This document shows, piece after piece, positions 35,212 to 44,045 of a stretch of 64,000 bases of DNA; the stretch's first letter is position 1; the number at the start of each line of letters is the position of its first letter. The stretch spans positions 124,001-188,000 of the forward strand of contig NZ_JAGGNU010000010.1 in the NCBI RefSeq assembly GCF_018614915.1, in the 5' to 3' direction. The notes beneath the pieces were generated by a model. That model made no database searches, was not told the origin of the DNA, and saw nothing but the letters and a program-made list of their open reading frames with translations. A program made the translations under genes and the position numbers. This stretch comes from Variovorax paradoxus (lineage in GTDB: Bacteria; Pseudomonadota; Gammaproteobacteria; Burkholderiales; Burkholderiaceae_C).

Positions 35212-36672
35212 ATGCTGAAGCTGAAAGACCCCACCCTGCTGCGCCAGCAGGTTTTCATCGCCGGCGAGTGGGTGGACGCGGACAGCCGCGAAACCATCCC
35301 CGTCACCAACCCCGCCAGCGGCGAGCAGATCGGCACCGTGCCGATGTGCGGGGCGGCCGAGACCCGGCGCGCCATCGCCGCCGCCGAGGCCGCCCAGCGC
35401 GCCTGGGCCCGGCGCCCGGCCAAGGAGCGCTCGGCCATCCTGCGCAAGCTCAACGACCTGATGCTCGCCAATGTCGAGGACCTGGCCCTCATCATGACCA
35501 CCGAGCAGGGCAAGCCGCTGGCCGAGAGCAAGGGCGAGATCGCCTACGCCGCCTCCTTCATCGAATGGTTCGCCGAAGAAGCGCGCCGGGTCTACGGCGA
35601 CACGATTCCGGCCCCGCAGGCCGATCGCCGCATCCTCGCGCTGAAGCAACCCGTGGGCGTGACGGCTGCCATCACGCCCTGGAACTTCCCCACCGCCATG
35701 CTCACGCGCAAGGCCGGCCCGGCGCTGGCCGCCGGCTGCTCGATGGTGGTCAAGCCCGCGACCCAGACGCCCTTCTCGGCGCTGGCCTTCGCCGAGCTCG
35801 CCGACCGCGCCGGGCTGCCCAGGGGGCTCTTGTCGGTGCTCACCGGCTCGGCCTCGAAGATCGGCGGCGAGATGACCGCGAACCCCGTCGTGCGCAAGCT
35901 CACTTTCACCGGCTCCACCGAGGTCGGCCGCGCGCTGATGAAGCAGTCGGCCGACACCATCAAGAAGCTCTCGCTCGAGCTCGGCGGCAACGCGCCCTTC
36001 ATCGTGTTCGACGACGCCGACATCGATGCGGCGGTCGAAGGCGCGATGGTCTCGAAGTACCGCAACACCGGCCAGACCTGCGTCTGCGCCAACCGCATCT
36101 ACGTGCAGCGCGGCGTGCTGGAGGCTTTCACGCAGAAGCTGGTGGCCAGGGTCGATGCGCTGAAGGTGGGCGAGGGCACCGAGCCCGGCGTGACGCAGGG
36201 CCCGCTGATCGACGACAAGGCGGTGGCCAAGATCGAGGAGCACGTCGCCGATGCGGTGAAGAAGGGCGGCAAGGTCCTGGCCGGCGGCCAGCGCCATGCG
36301 CTCGGCGGGCGCTTCTACCAGCCGACCGTGATCGGCGGCGCGACGGCCGGGATGCTGGTGGCGCAGGAGGAAAGCTTCGGCCCGCTGGCGCCGATCTTCG
36401 CCTTCGACACCGAAGCCGACGCCGTCGCGGCGGCGAACGACACCGAGTTCGGCCTGGCCTCTTACTTCTACAGCCGCGACATCGGCCGCATCATGCGCGT
36501 GGCCGAGCAACTGGAGACCGGCATCGTGGGCGTCAACACCGGCCTGATCTCCACCGCCGAGGCGCCCTTCGGCGGCGTCAAGCAGTCCGGGCTGGGGCGC
36601 GAGGGCTCGAAGTACGGGCTCGACGAATTCCTCGAGATCAAGTACGTGTGCCTGGCGGGGCTGGACAAGTGA
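35212..36672 (+). CDS. gabD: NAD(P)-dependent succinate-semialdehyde dehydrogenase
   Basis: The 486-aa aldehyde dehydrogenase has the catalytic Glu256 (LELGGNAPF) and Cys290 (NTGQTCVCANR, with the second Cys two residues on, typical of SSADH and able to form a redox disulfide). It also has EWFAEEARRVYGDTIP and VGVNTGLISTAEAPFGGVKQSGLGREG, signatures of the GabD group. It oxidises succinate semialdehyde to succinate. ATG 35212 follows AAGGAG. A DUF3297 gene follows 43 bases later. Confidence 0.9.
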   Translation: MLKLKDPTLLRQQVFIAGEWVDADSRETIPVTNPASGEQIGTVPMCGAAETRRAIAAAEAAQRAWARRPAKERSAILRKLNDLMLANVEDLALIMTTEQGKPLAESKGEIAYAASFIEWFAEEARRVYGDTIPAPQADRRILALKQPVGVTAAITPWNFPTAMLTRKAGPALAAGCSMVVKPATQTPFSALAFAELADRAGLPRGLLSVLTGSASKIGGEMTANPVVRKLTFTGSTEVGRALMKQSADTIKKLSLELGGNAPFIVFDDADIDAAVEGAMVSKYRNTGQTCVCANRIYVQRGVLEAFTQKLVARVDALKVGEGTEPGVTQGPLIDDKAVAKIEEHVADAVKKGGKVLAGGQRHALGGRFYQPTVIGGATAGMLVAQEESFGPLAPIFAFDTEADAVAAANDTEFGLASYFYSRDIGRIMRVAEQLETGIVGVNTGLISTAEAPFGGVKQSGLGREGSKYGLDEFLEIKYVCLAGLDK

Positions 36673-36715
36673 AAATCACGACCTTTCTGCGGTGCCGATC
36701 CAAGAAACCCAATCC

Positions 36716-36973
36716 ATGACCGAAGCGACTCCTCTCCCGCCTCTTCCCGATCTTCCCGACCATCTGTCCATCGACCCGCGCAGCCCGCATCACGTCGCTG
36801 AAGTCTTCGAACACGACATCGGCATCCGCTTCAACGGCAAGGAGCGGCTCGACGTCGAGGAATACTGCATCAGCGAAGGCTGGATCAAGGTGCCCGCGGG
36901 CAAGACGCTGGATCGCAAGGGCAAGCCGCTCCTGATCAAACTGAAGGGCAAGGTGGAGGCCTTCTACCGCTAG
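36716..36973 (+). CDS. DUF3297 family protein
   Basis: The 85-aa protein matches DUF3297 (DHLSIDPRSPHHVAEVFEHDIGIRFNGKERLDVEEYCISEGWIKV and TLDRKGKPLLIKLKGKVEAFYR in two blocks). The family has no established role. The ATG at 36716 lacks a strong Shine-Dalgarno; an upstream GTG at 36692 is possible. It may be cotranscribed with gabD. Confidence 0.85.
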   Translation: MTEATPLPPLPDLPDHLSIDPRSPHHVAEVFEHDIGIRFNGKERLDVEEYCISEGWIKVPAGKTLDRKGKPLLIKLKGKVEAFYR

Positions 36974-37000
36974 CGCCCACGCTCCGAGGCGGGCGCCGAT

Positions 37001-37531
37001 TCAGGACGATGACGCGCCCGCGGGCGCCTTCTTTCGCGGCCTCAGGGCCTCGGAAATCGACGACGCCACGGCGGCCCATTCCTCGCCCGTCAGCAACAGG
37101 GCCGCTTGCGAATGGAGCAGCGTGTCTTCCTGCTCCAGGTGCGCGTGCATTACCCGACGATGCTCTTGCAGCAGGGTGTCGGCGCCCGCGGCTGCGTCCG
37201 TTTCCCCCGCGCCGGCACGCTTCAACATCGCCTTCGACCGCGAGAGCAGATCGTCACAGTGCGCGCTTTCCAGCTCGAGCTGATCGAGAAGCTGGTCAGC
37301 CTCTGCCGACCTGCCGCGCAGCAGCTTGAGCAGGACGACGCCCTTCGGGCGATGCGTCGTTTCCTCGAATGCCTGAAGCCGTTCGATGAGCTCGACGAGC
37401 GATGCCGCCGCCTGCGGCGCGGGGTCCGTCCAATCGCCGGCGTCGAGCGCGCGCTCGACCAGCGCCAGCAGCTCGCGGATGCGAGCGTGCTCGGCACCCA
37501 AGACGGCCCACGCGCATTCGGCTGCCAACAT
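37001..37531 (-). CDS. Hemerythrin-like HHE domain protein
   Basis: The 176-aa all-helical protein has His and Glu residues spaced as in hemerythrin HHE proteins: LGAEHARIRELL, FEETTHRPKGVVL, a central ESAHCDDLL, and QEHRRVMHAHLEQEDTLL. These could bind a di-iron centre that senses or stores oxygen or nitric oxide. The set is slightly irregular compared with classical hemerythrins, so metal binding is inferred. It is divergent from the korCAB operon, separated by 227 bases with paired hairpins, and might share its oxygen-related regulation. Confidence 0.75.
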   Translation of the reverse strand: MLAAECAWAVLGAEHARIRELLALVERALDAGDWTDPAPQAAASLVELIERLQAFEETTHRPKGVVLLKLLRGRSAEADQLLDQLELESAHCDDLLSRSKAMLKRAGAGETDAAAGADTLLQEHRRVMHAHLEQEDTLLHSQAALLLTGEEWAAVASSISEALRPRKKAPAGASSS

Positions 37532-37593
37532 GTTCTCACCCCCGTTGCACCAGTTTGCCGATCAGGACCTGCCGGAAGACCATACCGTTGTCA

Positions 37594-37633
37594 CGCAGTA
37601 GTTCTTCTACTGCGTTGCAGTTGGCGCTGCAAC
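37594..37633. promoter_or_regulatory. Two adjoining inverted repeats upstream of the kor operon
   Basis: CGCAGTAG-TTCTT-CTACTGCG (37594-37614, perfect 8-base arms) is directly followed by GTTGCAG-TTGGCG-CTGCAAC (37614-37633, perfect 7-base arms). They sit in the region between the hemerythrin-like gene and korC. They could be operators or a terminator-like double hairpin; no T-run follows. Confidence 0.4.
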
Positions 37634-37758
37634 TGGACTTCCCCCTCGGTGCTGCGGGATTTCACCAAGGATATGCCTCGTCCGGCGCGGCGCATACTGG
37701 TGGCAGACCCGCGCCAGTCCCTCCCCGGGGACAGCGGGCGGCAGCAAGGAGACACGCT

Positions 37759-39591
37759 TTGCAGCGAACCGACATTGCCAACCCGGCCTATTTCCACAAG
37801 GTCGTCGATTGCCAGTACGCCTGTCCGGCGCACACCCCCGTCCCCGAATACATCCGCCTGATCGCGCAGCGCCGCTACAGCGACGCCTACATGGTCAACT
37901 GGGTGTCCAACGTCTTCCCCGGCATCCTGGGGCGCACCTGCGACCGGCCGTGCGAGCCGGCCTGCAGGCGCGGGCGGGTGGAGGAGAACAACGCGAAAGA
38001 TCCCGAGCCGGTGGCGATCTGCCGGCTCAAGCGCGTGGCGGCCGACATGAAGGACGACGTGCGCGCCCGCATGCCGAAACCCGAACCCCGCAACGGCAAG
38101 CGCGTCGCCTGCGTGGGCGCCGGGCCGGCCTCGCTCACCGTCGCGCGCGACCTGGCGCCGCTGGGCTATGAAGTGACAGTGTTCGACGGCGAGGCCAAGG
38201 CCGGCGGTTTCATCCGCACGCAGATCCCGCGCTTTCGCCTGCCCGAGTCGGTGATCGACGAGGAGACCGGCTACATCCTGGACCTGGGCGTCGAATTCCG
38301 CAGCGGCGAGCGCATCGACTCGATGAAGGCCCTGATGGCCGGGGGCTGGGACGCCATCTTCGTCGGCTGCGGCGCGCCGCGCGGGCGCGACCTAGAACTT
38401 CCGGGGCGCCGGGAAGCGGCGGCCGGCATCCACATCGGCATCGACTGGCTGGCTTCCGTCTCCTTCGGCCATGTCACGGGCATCGGCCGGCGCGTGATCG
38501 TGCTGGGCGGCGGCAACACGGCCATGGACTGCTGCAGATCGGCCCGCCGCCTGGGCGGCACCGACGTCAAGGTCATCGTGCGCAGCGGCTTCGACGAGAT
38601 GAAGGCCTCGCCCTGGGAAAAGGAGGATGCCGCGCACGAAGGCATTCCGATCATCAACTTCCATGTGCCCAAGGACTTCGTCCACGAGCAAGGCAAGCTG
38701 GTCGGCATGCGTTTCGAGATCGTGCGGGCGGCGTACGACGACCAGGGCCGGCGCACGCTGGTGCCCACCGGCGAGCCCGAGGCCTTCTTCGAATGCGACG
38801 AGGTGCTGGTGGCGGTGGGCCAGGAGAACGCATTTCCCTGGATCGAGCGCGATTGCGGCATCGGCTTCGACCAGTGGGGCCTGCCCACGCTGGACAAGAG
38901 CAGCTTCCAGTCCACCGTGCCGCAGGTCTTCTTCGGCGGCGATGCGGCCTTCGGCCCCAAGAACATCATCGAGGCCGTGGCCCATGGGCACGAGGCCGCG
39001 GTGTCGATCGACCGGCTGCTGCATGGCGAGCCGATCGCCGTGCGTCCGCCGCCCATGACCAACCTGGTGTCGCAGAAGATGGGCATCCACGAGTGGAGCT
39101 ACGACAACGACACCTCGAACGACCTGCGCTACAAGGTGCCCTGGGCCAAGGCCGAGAAGGCGCTGGCCAGCATCCGGGTCGAGGTGGAGCTGGGCTTCGA
39201 CGCCGCCACCGCCTTCAAGGAGGCCGAGCGCTGCCTGAACTGCGATGTGCAGACCGTGTTCACCGAGGTCGCCTGCATCGAATGCGATGCCTGCGTGGAC
39301 ATCTGTCCGATGGACTGCATCAGCTTCACCACCAATGGCGAAGAGGCGGAGCTGCGGCCCCGGTTGAAGGCGCCGGCGCTCAACCTGGCGCAGGACCTCT
39401 ACGTGTCCGGCGGGCTGAAGACGGGCCGGGTGATGGTCAAGGACGAGGACCTCTGCCTGCACTGCGGCCTGTGCGCCGAGCGCTGTCCCACGGGGGCCTG
39501 GGACATGCAGAAATTCCTGCTGAAGATGACGACGGCGGGGCCGGGCTCCCGCGATGCGCGCGTCGTGCCGAAAAAGGGGATGCCCGCATGA
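37759..39591 (+). CDS. korC: 2-oxoglutarate:NADP+ oxidoreductase, FAD/Fe-S NAD(P)-reducing subunit (KorC-type)
   Basis: The 610-aa protein has a GltD-like N-terminal Fe-S domain (Cys18, Cys22, Cys61, Cys65, Cys69), an FAD-binding fold (VGAGPASLTVARDL at 119-132), a second Rossmann fold for NAD(P) (VLGGGNTAMDCCRSARRLG), and a C-terminal ferredoxin domain with two complete CxxCxxCxxxCP clusters (CIECDACVDICP and CLHCGLCAERCP). It would move electrons from the KorAB Fe-S centre to NAD(P)+. The start is TTG at 37759, chosen because AAGGAG is 7 bases upstream. Its stop overlaps the korA ATG. Confidence 0.85.
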   Translation: MQRTDIANPAYFHKVVDCQYACPAHTPVPEYIRLIAQRRYSDAYMVNWVSNVFPGILGRTCDRPCEPACRRGRVEENNAKDPEPVAICRLKRVAADMKDDVRARMPKPEPRNGKRVACVGAGPASLTVARDLAPLGYEVTVFDGEAKAGGFIRTQIPRFRLPESVIDEETGYILDLGVEFRSGERIDSMKALMAGGWDAIFVGCGAPRGRDLELPGRREAAAGIHIGIDWLASVSFGHVTGIGRRVIVLGGGNTAMDCCRSARRLGGTDVKVIVRSGFDEMKASPWEKEDAAHEGIPIINFHVPKDFVHEQGKLVGMRFEIVRAAYDDQGRRTLVPTGEPEAFFECDEVLVAVGQENAFPWIERDCGIGFDQWGLPTLDKSSFQSTVPQVFFGGDAAFGPKNIIEAVAHGHEAAVSIDRLLHGEPIAVRPPPMTNLVSQKMGIHEWSYDNDTSNDLRYKVPWAKAEKALASIRVEVELGFDAATAFKEAERCLNCDVQTVFTEVACIECDACVDICPMDCISFTTNGEEAELRPRLKAPALNLAQDLYVSGGLKTGRVMVKDEDLCLHCGLCAERCPTGAWDMQKFLLKMTTAGPGSRDARVVPKKGMPA

Positions 39592-41399
39592 ACCAGATTC
39601 AAGCGGTCAACGATTTCGTCATCAAGTTCGCCAACGTCAACGGTTCGGGTTCGGCCTCGGCCAACGAACTGTTCGCCAAGGCCATCCTGCGCATGGGCGT
39701 GCCGGTGAGTCCGCGCAACATCTTCCCCAGCAACATCCAGGGCCTGCCGACCTGGTACGAGGTGCGCGTGACCGAGAAGAGCCATCTGGGGCGGCGCGGC
39801 GGCACCGACATGATGGTGGCGATGAACCCGCAGACCTGGGACGCCGACGTCGCCGAGCTGGAGCCCGGCGGCTACCTGTTCTACGACAGCACGCGGCCGC
39901 TGCCGCCGTCGAAGTTCCGCGACGACATCCGGGTCATCGGCATGCCGCTCACCGAGATCTGCAACGCCGTCTACCACGACCCGCGGCAGCGCCAGCTGTT
40001 CAAGAACATCGTCTACGTGGGCGCCCTGGCCGTCCTCCTGGGCATCGAGCCCGAGGTCATCGAGAAGCTGTTCACCGAGCAGTACAAGGGCAAGGAAAAA
40101 CTGCTGGCCTCCAACGTCCAGGCCCTGCACCTGGGATGCGACTTCGCCCGGGAGCACCTGCGCGAACCCGTGGGGCTCAGGGTGCGGCGCGCCGACCGGG
40201 TGGGCGAGCGGATCTTCGTGGACGGCAACAGCGCCGCCGCGCTGGGCTGCGTGTACGGCGGCGCCACGGTCGCGGCCTGGTACCCGATCACGCCCTCGTC
40301 CTCGGTGGCCGAGGCCTTCCAGAAGTACTGCTCGAAGCTGCGCGTCGACCCGGCGACCGGCCGGCAGCGCTTCGCGATCGTGCAGGCCGAGGACGAGATT
40401 GCCTCGATCGGCATGGTGGTCGGCGCCGGCTGGAACGGCGCCCGGGCCTTCACCGCGACCTCGGGGCCGGGCGTTTCCCTGATGACCGAGTTCATCGGCC
40501 TGGCCTACTTTGCCGAGATCCCGGTCACCGTCATCAACGTGCAGCGCGGCGGGCCCTCCACCGGCATGCCCACGCGCACCCAGCAGGCCGACATCCTGTC
40601 CTGCGCCTACGCCTCGCACGGCGACACCAAGCACGTGCTGCTGTTCCCCGAAGACCCGCACGAGTGCTTCGAGCACGCGGCCGCGGCGCTGGACCTGGCC
40701 GACCGGCTGCAGACGCCGGTGTTCGTGATGACCGACCTGGACATCGGCATGAACCAGCGCCTGTGCACGCCTTTCGCCTGGGACGACAGCCGGGCCTACG
40801 ACCGCGGCAAGGTCATGACGGCCGAGGAGCTGGAGGCAGGCCGCGACTTCGGCCGCTACAAGGACGTGGACGGCGACGGCATTCCCTGGCGCACGCTGCC
40901 GGGCACGCATCCGACCAAGGGCAGCTTCTTCACCCGCGGCACCACGCGCGACGCCTACGCCCGCTATTCGGAGCGCGGGCCCGACTACGTCTACAACATG
41001 GAGCGGCTGCAAAGAAAGTTCGCGACCGCGGCCACGCTGGTGCCGCAGCCGCTGCTGCGCCTGGCGCCGAGCAAGACCGATCTGGGCGTGATCTATTTCG
41101 GCTCGACCAGCCCGGCCATGCAGGAGGCGCTGGAGATGCTGAACGAGCGCGGAATCCACCTCGATGCGCTGCGGCTGCGGGCCTTTCCCTTTCCGGACAG
41201 CGTGGTGCGTTTCCTCGCGCAGCACCCGCGCGTGTTCGTGGTCGAGCAGAACCGCGACGGCCAGATGCGCAGCCTGCTCATCAACGAGCTCGACATCGAT
41301 CCGGCACGGCTCGTTCGCGTGCTGCACTTCGACGGCACACCCATCACGGCGCGCTTCATCGCCCATGCAATCGAAGCGCACACCAAGGAAAGCGCATGA
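39588..41399 (+). CDS. korA: 2-oxoacid:acceptor oxidoreductase, fused gamma-alpha subunit
   Basis: The 603-aa protein has an N-terminal gamma domain (NVNGSGSASANELFAKAILRMG, RGGTDMMVA) fused to a pyruvate/2-oxoglutarate-type alpha domain (GCVYGGATVAAWYPITPSSSVAEAF, TSGPGVSLMTEFIGLAYFAEIPVTVINVQRGGPSTGMPT in two pieces). Such gamma-alpha fusions form 2-oxoglutarate oxidoreductases. It is joined to korC and korB by ATGA overlaps. Substrate identity (2-oxoglutarate rather than pyruvate or indolepyruvate) is inferred from the Azoarcus enzyme with the same three-subunit layout. Confidence 0.87.
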   Translation: MNQIQAVNDFVIKFANVNGSGSASANELFAKAILRMGVPVSPRNIFPSNIQGLPTWYEVRVTEKSHLGRRGGTDMMVAMNPQTWDADVAELEPGGYLFYDSTRPLPPSKFRDDIRVIGMPLTEICNAVYHDPRQRQLFKNIVYVGALAVLLGIEPEVIEKLFTEQYKGKEKLLASNVQALHLGCDFAREHLREPVGLRVRRADRVGERIFVDGNSAAALGCVYGGATVAAWYPITPSSSVAEAFQKYCSKLRVDPATGRQRFAIVQAEDEIASIGMVVGAGWNGARAFTATSGPGVSLMTEFIGLAYFAEIPVTVINVQRGGPSTGMPTRTQQADILSCAYASHGDTKHVLLFPEDPHECFEHAAAALDLADRLQTPVFVMTDLDIGMNQRLCTPFAWDDSRAYDRGKVMTAEELEAGRDFGRYKDVDGDGIPWRTLPGTHPTKGSFFTRGTTRDAYARYSERGPDYVYNMERLQRKFATAATLVPQPLLRLAPSKTDLGVIYFGSTSPAMQEALEMLNERGIHLDALRLRAFPFPDSVVRFLAQHPRVFVVEQNRDGQMRSLLINELDIDPARLVRVLHFDGTPITARFIAHAIEAHTKESA

Positions 41400-42451
41400 C
41401 CTACCTCGCCAAGCCCCGGCTGCGCCACCCCACGCTGCTTACCAACAAGGTCGGCTACACGCGGCGCGACTATGAAGGCAAGATCTCCACGCTGTGCGCC
41501 GGTTGCGGCCACGACTCGATCTCCGCCGCCATCATCGAGGCCTGCTGGGAGCTCGACATCGAGCCGCACCGCGTGGCCAAGCTCTCCGGCATCGGCTGCA
41601 GCTCCAAGACACCGGACTACTTCCTGGGCGCCTCGCACGGCTTCAACACCGTGCACGGCCGCATGCCCAGCGTGTTGACCGGCGCCAACCTGGCCAACCG
41701 CGACCTGCTGTACCTCGGCGTGTCGGGCGACGGCGATTCGGCTTCCATCGGCCTCGGCCAGTTCGCCCACGCCATGCGGCGCGGCGTGCGGATGGCCTAC
41801 ATCGTGGAGAACAACGGCGTCTACGGCCTGACCAAGGGCCAGTTCTCGGCCACCGCCGACGAGGGCTCGAAGAGCAAGAAGGGCCTCGTCAACACCGACA
41901 GCCCGGTCGACCTGGTGGCCATGGCGCTGCAGCTGGGCGCCAGCTACGTGGGGCGCGGCTTCTCGGGCAACAAGGCGCAGCTGGTACCGCTGATCAAGGG
42001 CGCGATCAGCCACGGCGGGGCCGCCTTCATCGACGTGATCAGTCCCTGCGTCGCCTTCAACAACCACCCCGGCAGCACCAAGAGCTACGACTACGTGCGC
42101 GAGCACAACGAGGCGGTCAGCCGCATCGACTTCATCCGCGAGCGCGAGGAGATCACGGTGGACATGGCGGCCGGCGAAGTGATGGACGTGCGCCAGCACG
42201 ACGGCACCCTGCTGCGGCTGCGCAGCCTGCATCCCGGTTACAACCCCGGCGACCGCCACGCCGCCATGGCCTACATGCAGCGGCACCAGGAAATGGGCGA
42301 GGTCGTGACCGGCCTGCTCTACGTCGATCCGCTGGCCACCGACCTGCACACGGCGCTCAACACCAGCGAGCGGCCGCTCAACACCCTGGGGCCGGCCGAG
42401 CTCTGCCCCGGCGCCCAGGCGCTGGACCGGCTCAATCACGCCTTGCGCTAG
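41396..42451 (+). CDS. korB: 2-oxoacid:acceptor oxidoreductase, beta (thiamine-binding) subunit
   Basis: The 351-aa protein carries the Fe-S cysteines LCAGCGHD (Cys34, Cys37) and SGIGCSSKTPDYF, the thiamine-diphosphate motif GDGDSASIG and VENNGVYGLTKGQFS. With KorA it oxidatively decarboxylates 2-oxoglutarate to succinyl-CoA. The start at 41396 overlaps the korA stop. The C-terminal region after about residue 270 is the beta tail typical of KorB. A CBS-domain gene follows 45 bases later. Confidence 0.88.
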   Translation: MTYLAKPRLRHPTLLTNKVGYTRRDYEGKISTLCAGCGHDSISAAIIEACWELDIEPHRVAKLSGIGCSSKTPDYFLGASHGFNTVHGRMPSVLTGANLANRDLLYLGVSGDGDSASIGLGQFAHAMRRGVRMAYIVENNGVYGLTKGQFSATADEGSKSKKGLVNTDSPVDLVAMALQLGASYVGRGFSGNKAQLVPLIKGAISHGGAAFIDVISPCVAFNNHPGSTKSYDYVREHNEAVSRIDFIREREEITVDMAAGEVMDVRQHDGTLLRLRSLHPGYNPGDRHAAMAYMQRHQEMGEVVTGLLYVDPLATDLHTALNTSERPLNTLGPAELCPGAQALDRLNHALR

Positions 42452-42496
42452 GCGAAGGCTGGCGGCACCATCCCCGTTTCTGCTGGAGGGCGCACC

Positions 42497-42934
42497 ATGG
42501 CCGAACGTACCGTGTTTCAGTCCATTTCGCGCAAGCACGTGCTCAGCCTGGGCCCGCAGGCCAGCGTGCGCGACGCCGCGGGCGCCATGACGCGCGCCAA
42601 TTGCGGCAGCGTGCTCATCATGGAGCCGCCGGACACCCTGCTGGGCATCCTGACCGAGCGCGACCTGATGACGCGGGTGCTGGCCCGCGGGCTCGACCCC
42701 GAGCGCACGACGGCGCGCGAGGTCATGACCCCCAATCCGATCTGCGTGCCGCCGGAAACGCTGGTGTCCGACGCGGTGGTGCTGATGCTCGAGCGCGGCT
42801 TTCGCCACCTGCCGCTGGTGGCGGGAACCAAGATCCTCGGCGTCTTCTCGGTGCGCGATGCGCTGCCGCGGGAGATCGGCGCGGCTCTCAGCCAGGCCGA
42901 GTTCAACGAGCAGGTGAACGACGTTCTGGGTTGA
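42497..42934 (+). CDS. CBS domain-pair protein
   Basis: The 145-aa protein is a tandem CBS module (first from about residue 8 to 65 with GSVLIMEPPDTLLGILTERDLMTRV split over it; second about 72-130 with VMTPNPICVPPETLVSDAVVLM and ILGVFSVRDALP). Stand-alone CBS pairs bind adenosine nucleotides and signal energy state to partner proteins. GGAGG precedes the ATG. Its position after korCAB suggests it modulates that enzyme or is simply coexpressed. Confidence 0.87.
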   Translation: MAERTVFQSISRKHVLSLGPQASVRDAAGAMTRANCGSVLIMEPPDTLLGILTERDLMTRVLARGLDPERTTAREVMTPNPICVPPETLVSDAVVLMLERGFRHLPLVAGTKILGVFSVRDALPREIGAALSQAEFNEQVNDVLG

Positions 42935-43007
42935 TCGGCGCGGCAGCTGCGAGTGCGGCCGCCATGCAGGCAGAATCGCCGCCTGCGCCAACTCCAGACT
43001 GCTCGCC

Positions 43008-44021
43008 TTGACCCAGCCCCGCCGCGCCCTGATCGCCCAGACCACGCCCACCGGAGATGCGATCGCGCAGGCGGTGGCACAGGGCTACGCGCTCGGTGAG
43101 GTGCTGGACTGCGCACTGCTGCGGCGCGGCTTCAACCACGTCTACGGGCTGCGCTTTGCCGAAGGGCGCCGGGCCGTGGCGCGCCTGAGTGCCGAGCGTC
43201 CGCGCGGCGCGCCCAACACCGACTACGAAGCGGCGCTGCTCGCGCACCTGAAGGCAGCCGGCGCCGGGGTGGCCGCCACGCTGCCCCCCCGCGACGGCGC
43301 CGCCGCCATCGCGATGCACTTGCCCGAGGGCGCGCGCACGCTGATGCTGTTCGAGCACCTGGACGGCGAGCCGCCCGACGAAGCGCTGCCCGACATCCAA
43401 GCCACCGGCCGCGGCCTCGCGCTGCTGCACGAGGCCGGCCAGGACTACAGCGGGCCGGCCAGCCGCTATGTGCTGGAACTTCCCCACCTGCTGGGCGAGT
43501 CGCTGCAACGTCTGTGCACGGCACCGACGATGGACGACGCGCTGCGCACGAGCTTCACGGCCATTGCACGGCGGCTGAATGCCCGCATTGCGGCGATGCC
43601 GGCGCTGACCCGCGTGAACTGCCATGGCGACTGCCACGGCAGCAACAACTTCATGACCGACGGGCCCGAAGGAACGCGCATCGCATCGTTCTTCGATTTC
43701 GACGATGCCGGCCCGGGCTGGCTGGCCTACGAACTGTGCGTCTACCTGTGGGCCATGCTGCCGCGCACCGCAGGTCGCGAACTCGATGCGGCGGCGCGCG
43801 AACGCTGGCGCCGCTACATCGCCGGCTACCGCGGCGTCCGACCGATCGGTGCGGCGGACTTCGACGCCATCGCCCCCTTTCTGGCCGTGCGGCAGTTCTG
43901 GCTGATGGGCGAGTACGCGGGCCGCATCGCCGTGTGGGGTACGCAGGCCATGCCGACGAGCTGGCTGCGCAAGCAGGTCGAGTTGCTGACGGCATGGGAA
44001 TCGCTGAAGACGCCTGACTGA
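43008..44021 (+). CDS. Aminoglycoside phosphotransferase-fold kinase (SrkA/homoserine-kinase-like)
   Basis: The 337-aa protein has the APH kinase core: the nucleotide-binding N-lobe (LRRGFNHVYGLRF, RRAVARLSAERP), the catalytic loop NCHGDCHGSNNFM, and the metal-binding FFDFDDAGPGWLAYEL. The SrkA (YihE) group phosphorylates proteins under stress; small-molecule kinases of the same fold are the alternative. The TTG at 43008 gives the full N-lobe and is used for that reason; no strong ribosome binding site is visible. It may be read from the CBS gene 73 bases upstream. Confidence 0.8.
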   Translation: MTQPRRALIAQTTPTGDAIAQAVAQGYALGEVLDCALLRRGFNHVYGLRFAEGRRAVARLSAERPRGAPNTDYEAALLAHLKAAGAGVAATLPPRDGAAAIAMHLPEGARTLMLFEHLDGEPPDEALPDIQATGRGLALLHEAGQDYSGPASRYVLELPHLLGESLQRLCTAPTMDDALRTSFTAIARRLNARIAAMPALTRVNCHGDCHGSNNFMTDGPEGTRIASFFDFDDAGPGWLAYELCVYLWAMLPRTAGRELDAAARERWRRYIAGYRGVRPIGAADFDAIAPFLAVRQFWLMGEYAGRIAVWGTQAMPTSWLRKQVELLTAWESLKTPD

Positions 44022-44045
44022 GAATTGCCCGCAAGCCAAAAACCC

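Noticed and set aside
35142..36719. Arg-rich frame overlapping gabD
   Set aside because: It is the third-frame shadow of the aldehyde dehydrogenase gene.
37402..37758. Upstream extension of korC to 37402
   Set aside because: The added 119 residues are antisense to the hemerythrin-like gene and lack homology; the TTG at 37759 has a strong ribosome binding site.
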